Origin: Clostridium sp. CS001 | Lineage (GTDB): Bacteria > Bacillota > Clostridia > Clostridiales > Clostridiaceae | Assembly (NCBI RefSeq): GCF_020443565.1 | Contig: NZ_JAIZZN010000007.1 | Location: 107,808 to 171,807, forward strand | DNA: 64,000 nucleotides | Reading direction: 5' to 3' | Shown: piece by piece, positions 61,244 to 64,000 of the stretch | How the letters are laid out: each line of letters starts with the position of its first letter | Numbering within the stretch: the first letter of the stretch is position 1 | Position numbers and translations under genes: made by a program | The notes under the pieces: model-generated | Databases searched by the model: none | The model's input: only the letters and a program-made list of their open reading frames with translations | What the model was told of the DNA's origin: nothing

Positions 61244-61302
61244 CTTATTTGCTTGCAAAGACTCATCTTTGCAAACCTCACCTCTTTCTTAAATTATAAT
61301 AA

Positions 61303-61851
61303 TTATTTGAGCTTTAAAGGTAATCCACAACAAACTAAATATACCTCATCACTTAAGCTTGCTATGTATTGATTTACAAATCCTGCTATATCACGAAATA
61401 TTCTACTAAGCTTGCTCTCTGGAACAAGTCCAAGTCCCACTTCATTAGTTACCATAATTAAATTCTTGTCACTAGCTTTAGCTTTTAATATAAGTTTTTG
61501 AAACTCAACTTTTATATTACTTAATAAATTATCAACTTCTTCCATAGACATATTATCAAAATCTAATTCATGCTTAAACATTAGGTTAGTCGTCATAATA
61601 GTAACACAATCTAGCATTATATTATCCATATCATATTGTTCTATTGCCTTATCTAAATCAAAGAACCCTTCATAGGTTGTCCATTTTGAATTTCTACTAT
61701 CTACATGTTTTTTTATCCTATGTTCCATTTCCTTATCTGTAATTATTGCCGTGGCAATATACAAAACATCATCATTATCTTTAAGTAGATTTTCAGCAAA
61801 AGTACTCTTACCACTTCGACTTCCACCTGTTACTAAGGTTATCTTACTCAT
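61303..61851 (-). CDS. cobU: Adenosylcobinamide kinase / guanylyltransferase
   Basis: A 182-aa bifunctional CobU. It has the P-loop VTGGSRSGKSTFAE, YIATA, MEHRIKKHVDSR with the guanylylated His region, LDCVTIMTTNLM and TNEVGLGLVPES. It phosphorylates adenosylcobinamide and transfers GMP. ATG at 61851 follows AAGGAGCGCACAC. It lies between cobC and cobS. Confidence 0.94.
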   Translation of the reverse strand: MSKITLVTGGSRSGKSTFAENLLKDNDDVLYIATAIITDKEMEHRIKKHVDSRNSKWTTYEGFFDLDKAIEQYDMDNIMLDCVTIMTTNLMFKHELDFDNMSMEEVDNLLSNIKVEFQKLILKAKASDKNLIMVTNEVGLGLVPESKLSRIFRDIAGFVNQYIASLSDEVYLVCCGLPLKLK

Positions 61852-61886
61852 GTGTGCGCTCCTTTTCATCGAATTTAGGGAAAATA

Positions 61887-61902
61887 GTTGTGAACCGTCC
61901 CC
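61887..61902. repeat. Fifth copy of the GAACCGTCCCC repeat
   Basis: GTTGTGAACCGTCCCC lies in the 59-bp cobC-cobU gap, in the same orientation as the copies at 57196 and 57240. Confidence 0.75.
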
Positions 61903-61910
61903 GCTTATTT

Positions 61911-62510
61911 TTAAACATGTGTAATCGAATCTATATATAAATTACCATATTCATATTTTATAAGGCTGATATCACCATTTTTACTGCCAAACTTCCAAAA
62001 TAAATCTATGTTTTCATTCATAATGTAACAATACATGGCTCTTATGACTCCTGAGTGAGTGCATATTAAAACATTGTCATATTGAATCTTTTTAATATCT
62101 TCCATAAAACTCTTAACTCTTTCATATAGATTAATATAACTTTCCCCATTTGGAGGTACAAACTCTTTCCAATTATTTTGCCAACACATACATTCTTTTG
62201 GATAGTGTTTTTGAATTTCCTCGTAGGTTTTACCTTCAAAATCTCCAAAGTTTGTTTCGCTTATTCTATTGTCTTGTATAATTTTTATTTCCCCTTCTAT
62301 TTTCTCTTGACCTAAAACTAAGGTTGCCATTTCTAAAGTTCTTTTTTTATCGCTAATATATACCTTGTCTAATTTTATATTATTAAAGAACTTCTTAGCT
62401 TTATTGCCTTGGCTTATCCCAATTTCATTTAGACCCACATCCAAATTGCCATAGTAAGTGCCTTTTCTATTTTCCTCAGTTTGTCCATGTCTTAATAAGT
62501 AAATATTCAT
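61911..62510 (-). CDS. cobC: Histidine phosphatase, probable alpha-ribazole phosphatase
   Basis: A 199-aa phosphoglycerate-mutase-type phosphatase. It has LLRHGQTEENRKG with the nucleophile His (residue 8), ISETNFGDFEGKTYEEIQ, and ICTHSGVIRAM with the second catalytic His. Its place between cobT and cobU supports alpha-ribazole-5'-phosphate as substrate. It starts on the cobT stop (TAATG overlap by one base), with GGGGAAAC as ribosome site. Confidence 0.9.
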   Translation of the reverse strand: MNIYLLRHGQTEENRKGTYYGNLDVGLNEIGISQGNKAKKFFNNIKLDKVYISDKKRTLEMATLVLGQEKIEGEIKIIQDNRISETNFGDFEGKTYEEIQKHYPKECMCWQNNWKEFVPPNGESYINLYERVKSFMEDIKKIQYDNVLICTHSGVIRAMYCYIMNENIDLFWKFGSKNGDISLIKYEYGNLYIDSITHV

Positions 62511-63583
62511 TAGTTTCCCCTTATGTCTATGTACTCTCGTCTATCAAGGGCTGCTTCTTCAAATGTTCCCATGTTATCCATTGTAAATAGGGCCGCTTCA
62601 ATTATATTAAAGGCAAGCGGGCATCCTGATCCTTCTCCTAGTCTCATGTTCAAATTCAGCATAGGCTCTAATCCTATTTCCTTCATGGCAAAAGCTGCTC
62701 CTGGTTCTGCGGATAAATGCGATGCAAATATATATCCCTTAACTAATGGATTTAGCTTATAAGCACACAGTGCGGCTACTCCTGATATAAATCCATCAAT
62801 AACAATTGGCACTCTATTTTTCGCTGCAGATAGAAAGCAACCACATAGTGCAGCAATGTCAAATCCGCCAACCTTTGAAAGCACATCAATAACATCTTCT
62901 TTATCTGGATTATTTACTTCAATGGCTTTTTTAACTACTGCCTTTTTAATACTAAATTGCTCCTGGGTAATTCCTGACCCCCTACCTACTGACATGTCTA
63001 CCTCAAGCCCTGAAAAAACACTTAGAATCGCTGCACTAGTAGCAGTATTCCCTACACCCATTTCTCCTGTACCAAATAAATCATAACCCTTAGTTACTAA
63101 ATCATCAATAGTTTCTATTCCAATTTCTATAGCTTTAATTGCTTCCTCCCTAGTCATTGCTGGCCCTTTCATCATGTTTTTAGTGCCATATGCAATTTTT
63201 CTATTTATAATTTTGGGATTATTAAATTCCGCATCAACTCCAACATCTACAATTGTAATGTCACTACAAGCAAACTTTGATAAAACATATACCCCTGTAA
63301 TCTCTCTAGTGAAATTATTAGTAACTGTAGCCGTTACGCTTTTAGGACAGTTAGATACGCCCTCTTCTACAACTCCATTATCTCCACACATTATAACCAC
63401 ATTTTTTTTGTTAATCTTATTATGAGTCTTTCCAGTAATTCCTGCTACCTTTGCTATTATGTTTTCTATTTCACCAAGACTTCCTATGGGTTTTGTTAAA
63501 CTATCAATTCTATTCCAAGCCTTTTTCATAGCTTCTGTATTTATTGGCTGAATGCACTTTACGGTATTTATAAAAAGTTCCAT
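62510..63583 (-). CDS. cobT: Nicotinate-nucleotide-dimethylbenzimidazole phosphoribosyltransferase
   Basis: A 357-aa CobT that makes alpha-ribotides from the lower-ligand base. It has DSLTKPIGSLGEIE, VVIMCGDNGVVEEGVS, GTGEMGVGNTATSAA, GGFDIAALCG, ILS..KNRVPIVIDGFISG-type sequence, and HLSAEPGA with LGEGSGCPLA near the end. It heads the operon cobT-cobC-cobU-cobS. GGGGGAAAACAA precedes the ATG. No riboswitch is visible upstream, so this operon may be regulated differently from the cbi operon. Confidence 0.95.
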   Translation of the reverse strand: MELFINTVKCIQPINTEAMKKAWNRIDSLTKPIGSLGEIENIIAKVAGITGKTHNKINKKNVVIMCGDNGVVEEGVSNCPKSVTATVTNNFTREITGVYVLSKFACSDITIVDVGVDAEFNNPKIINRKIAYGTKNMMKGPAMTREEAIKAIEIGIETIDDLVTKGYDLFGTGEMGVGNTATSAAILSVFSGLEVDMSVGRGSGITQEQFSIKKAVVKKAIEVNNPDKEDVIDVLSKVGGFDIAALCGCFLSAAKNRVPIVIDGFISGVAALCAYKLNPLVKGYIFASHLSAEPGAAFAMKEIGLEPMLNLNMRLGEGSGCPLAFNIIEAALFTMDNMGTFEEAALDRREYIDIRGN

Positions 63584-63623
63584 TTGTTTTCCCCCTGTGG
63601 ATTTAATTTATTATTTAATTTTA

Positions 63624-63660
63624 ACACAAAAAACAAGGACAACAAAATGCCCTTGTTCTA
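63624..63660 (-). terminator. Terminator before the cobT operon
   Basis: On the minus strand ACAAGGGCA and TGTCCTTGT form a short stem around TTTTGT, followed by TTTTTTG. It ends the 63-aa gene upstream of cobT. Confidence 0.6.
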
Positions 63661-63704
63661 AATTTAGAGAAAGTTTAGTATTTATTTAACCATTAGTGCT
63701 TTTA

Positions 63705-63896
63705 TTAATAGATTTCATCATCATCTATAACGGGTAGATTGTCTAGGTTATTCCTTTTATCTCCATCAGGTAGACTTCTTAAGAATTCTTCGCCTTTTTT
63801 TGAAGTTGAAATAGAAACTCCACCGATACTTCCTTGCTTCGCTAACGTAACTGCCTGTTCTTTTGAAACTATATCTGGTTCTAAAAATGTGTACAA
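63705..63896 (-). CDS. Short DUF3892-like protein, possibly N-terminally truncated
   Basis: A 63-aa frame, with SKEQAVTLAKQGSIGGVSIS and KKGEEFLRSLPDG...NNLDNLP. This matches the C-terminal part of DUF3892-type small proteins as I recall them ('EA..LAK.G.I.GV...G.EYLRS.PD...NNLDNLP'). The usual N-terminal 25-30 residues are absent: a TGA lies 9 nt before the TTG start and no ribosome site is evident. It may be a decayed copy. Confidence 0.5.
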   Translation of the reverse strand: MYTFLEPDIVSKEQAVTLAKQGSIGGVSISTSKKGEEFLRSLPDGDKRNNLDNLPVIDDDEIY

Positions 63897-63931
63897 ATGT
63901 ACTCAATTAGATAATTCGCACTTATTCTATC

Positions 63932-64000
63932 TTATGATAGTTTTAAGCCTTGGTTGTACCAGTGATATTTCATAGGCACTTCTTCCATGCAAATATTACT
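63932..64000 (-). CDS. C-terminal end of an unidentified protein (runs off the right edge)
   Basis: A 22-codon frame open at base 64000 ends with TAA at 63932-63934 (CMEEVPMKYHWYNQGLKLS before the stop). It is short, so the call is tentative; the amino-acid composition looks protein-like. Nothing else is visible between it and the 63-aa gene. Confidence 0.35.
   Translation of the reverse strand, partial: SNICMEEVPMKYHWYNQGLKLS

Overview
The window looks like a chromosomal segment of a low-GC, spore-former-type Firmicute, most likely Clostridium sensu stricto. The signs are the AT-rich sequence, strong AGGAGG ribosome binding sites, frequent TTG/GTG starts, an anaerobic (CbiK/CbiD-type) cobalamin pathway and clostridial surface proteins. 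No rRNA, tRNA or CRISPR array was seen.

Layout. (1) 1-5746: housekeeping genes (an HD-GYP protein, a Fur-family regulator, a PepD-type dipeptidase, MntP and CorA metal transporters). (2) 5848-20628 and 31023-36650: a large surface-protein locus. Three long secreted proteins ('A' family, 1103, 1246 and 1401 aa) share an N-terminal module. Each is preceded in transcription order by a 444-448 aa secreted 'B' protein with Y_Y_Y-like and C-terminal repeat domains; the order is B-A, B-C-A, B-A. The B genes share one promoter architecture and a structured leader. Downstream of the first pair lie a tandem SLAP-domain protein and two small membrane-anchored proteins carrying the same repeat domain as the B proteins. 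A stand-alone 124-aa copy of the A-family N-terminal module sits convergently beyond them. (3) 20784-29036: a decayed and invaded segment between the surface cassettes. dprA has an in-frame internal deletion and comM has a nonsense codon. A RAYT-type transposase gene is split by a RIT element (three overlapping tyrosine recombinase genes), whose middle gene is in turn split by an IS66-family element with an 8-bp target duplication. (4) 29100-31022: repeat-rich, terminator-rich sequence with small coiled-coil genes.

(5) 37278-43725: a DUF4397 protein, a PTS EIIC-like permease, and a putative defence-type group (RloA-like ATPase, shortened RloB-like partner, YhcG-type PDDEXK nuclease), with several dispersed repeats. 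(6) 44102-49711: a 248-bp imperfect inverted repeat, a heterodimeric ABC exporter, a PadR regulator and a DegV protein. (7) 49881-59745: a DUF1450 gene and the cobalamin operon cbiK-cobD-cbiA-cbiC-cbiD-cbiE-cbiL-cbiF-cbiH-cbiJ, led by a cobalamin riboswitch and a terminator. cbiG and cbiT are not where they would be expected. (8) 59864-63583: a Uma2-family gene and the lower-ligand/nucleotide-loop operon cobT-cobC-cobU-cobS. The two cobalamin groups together convert sirohydrochlorin towards cobyrinate diamide and then assemble the nucleotide loop; cbiB, cbiP, cbiG and cbiT must be elsewhere if the pathway is complete.

Almost every gene from 6.3 to 36.6 kb and from 44 to 64 kb is on the minus strand, apart from the mobile-element genes. 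Starts were chosen from visible ribosome binding sites, so several differ from the longest open frame.
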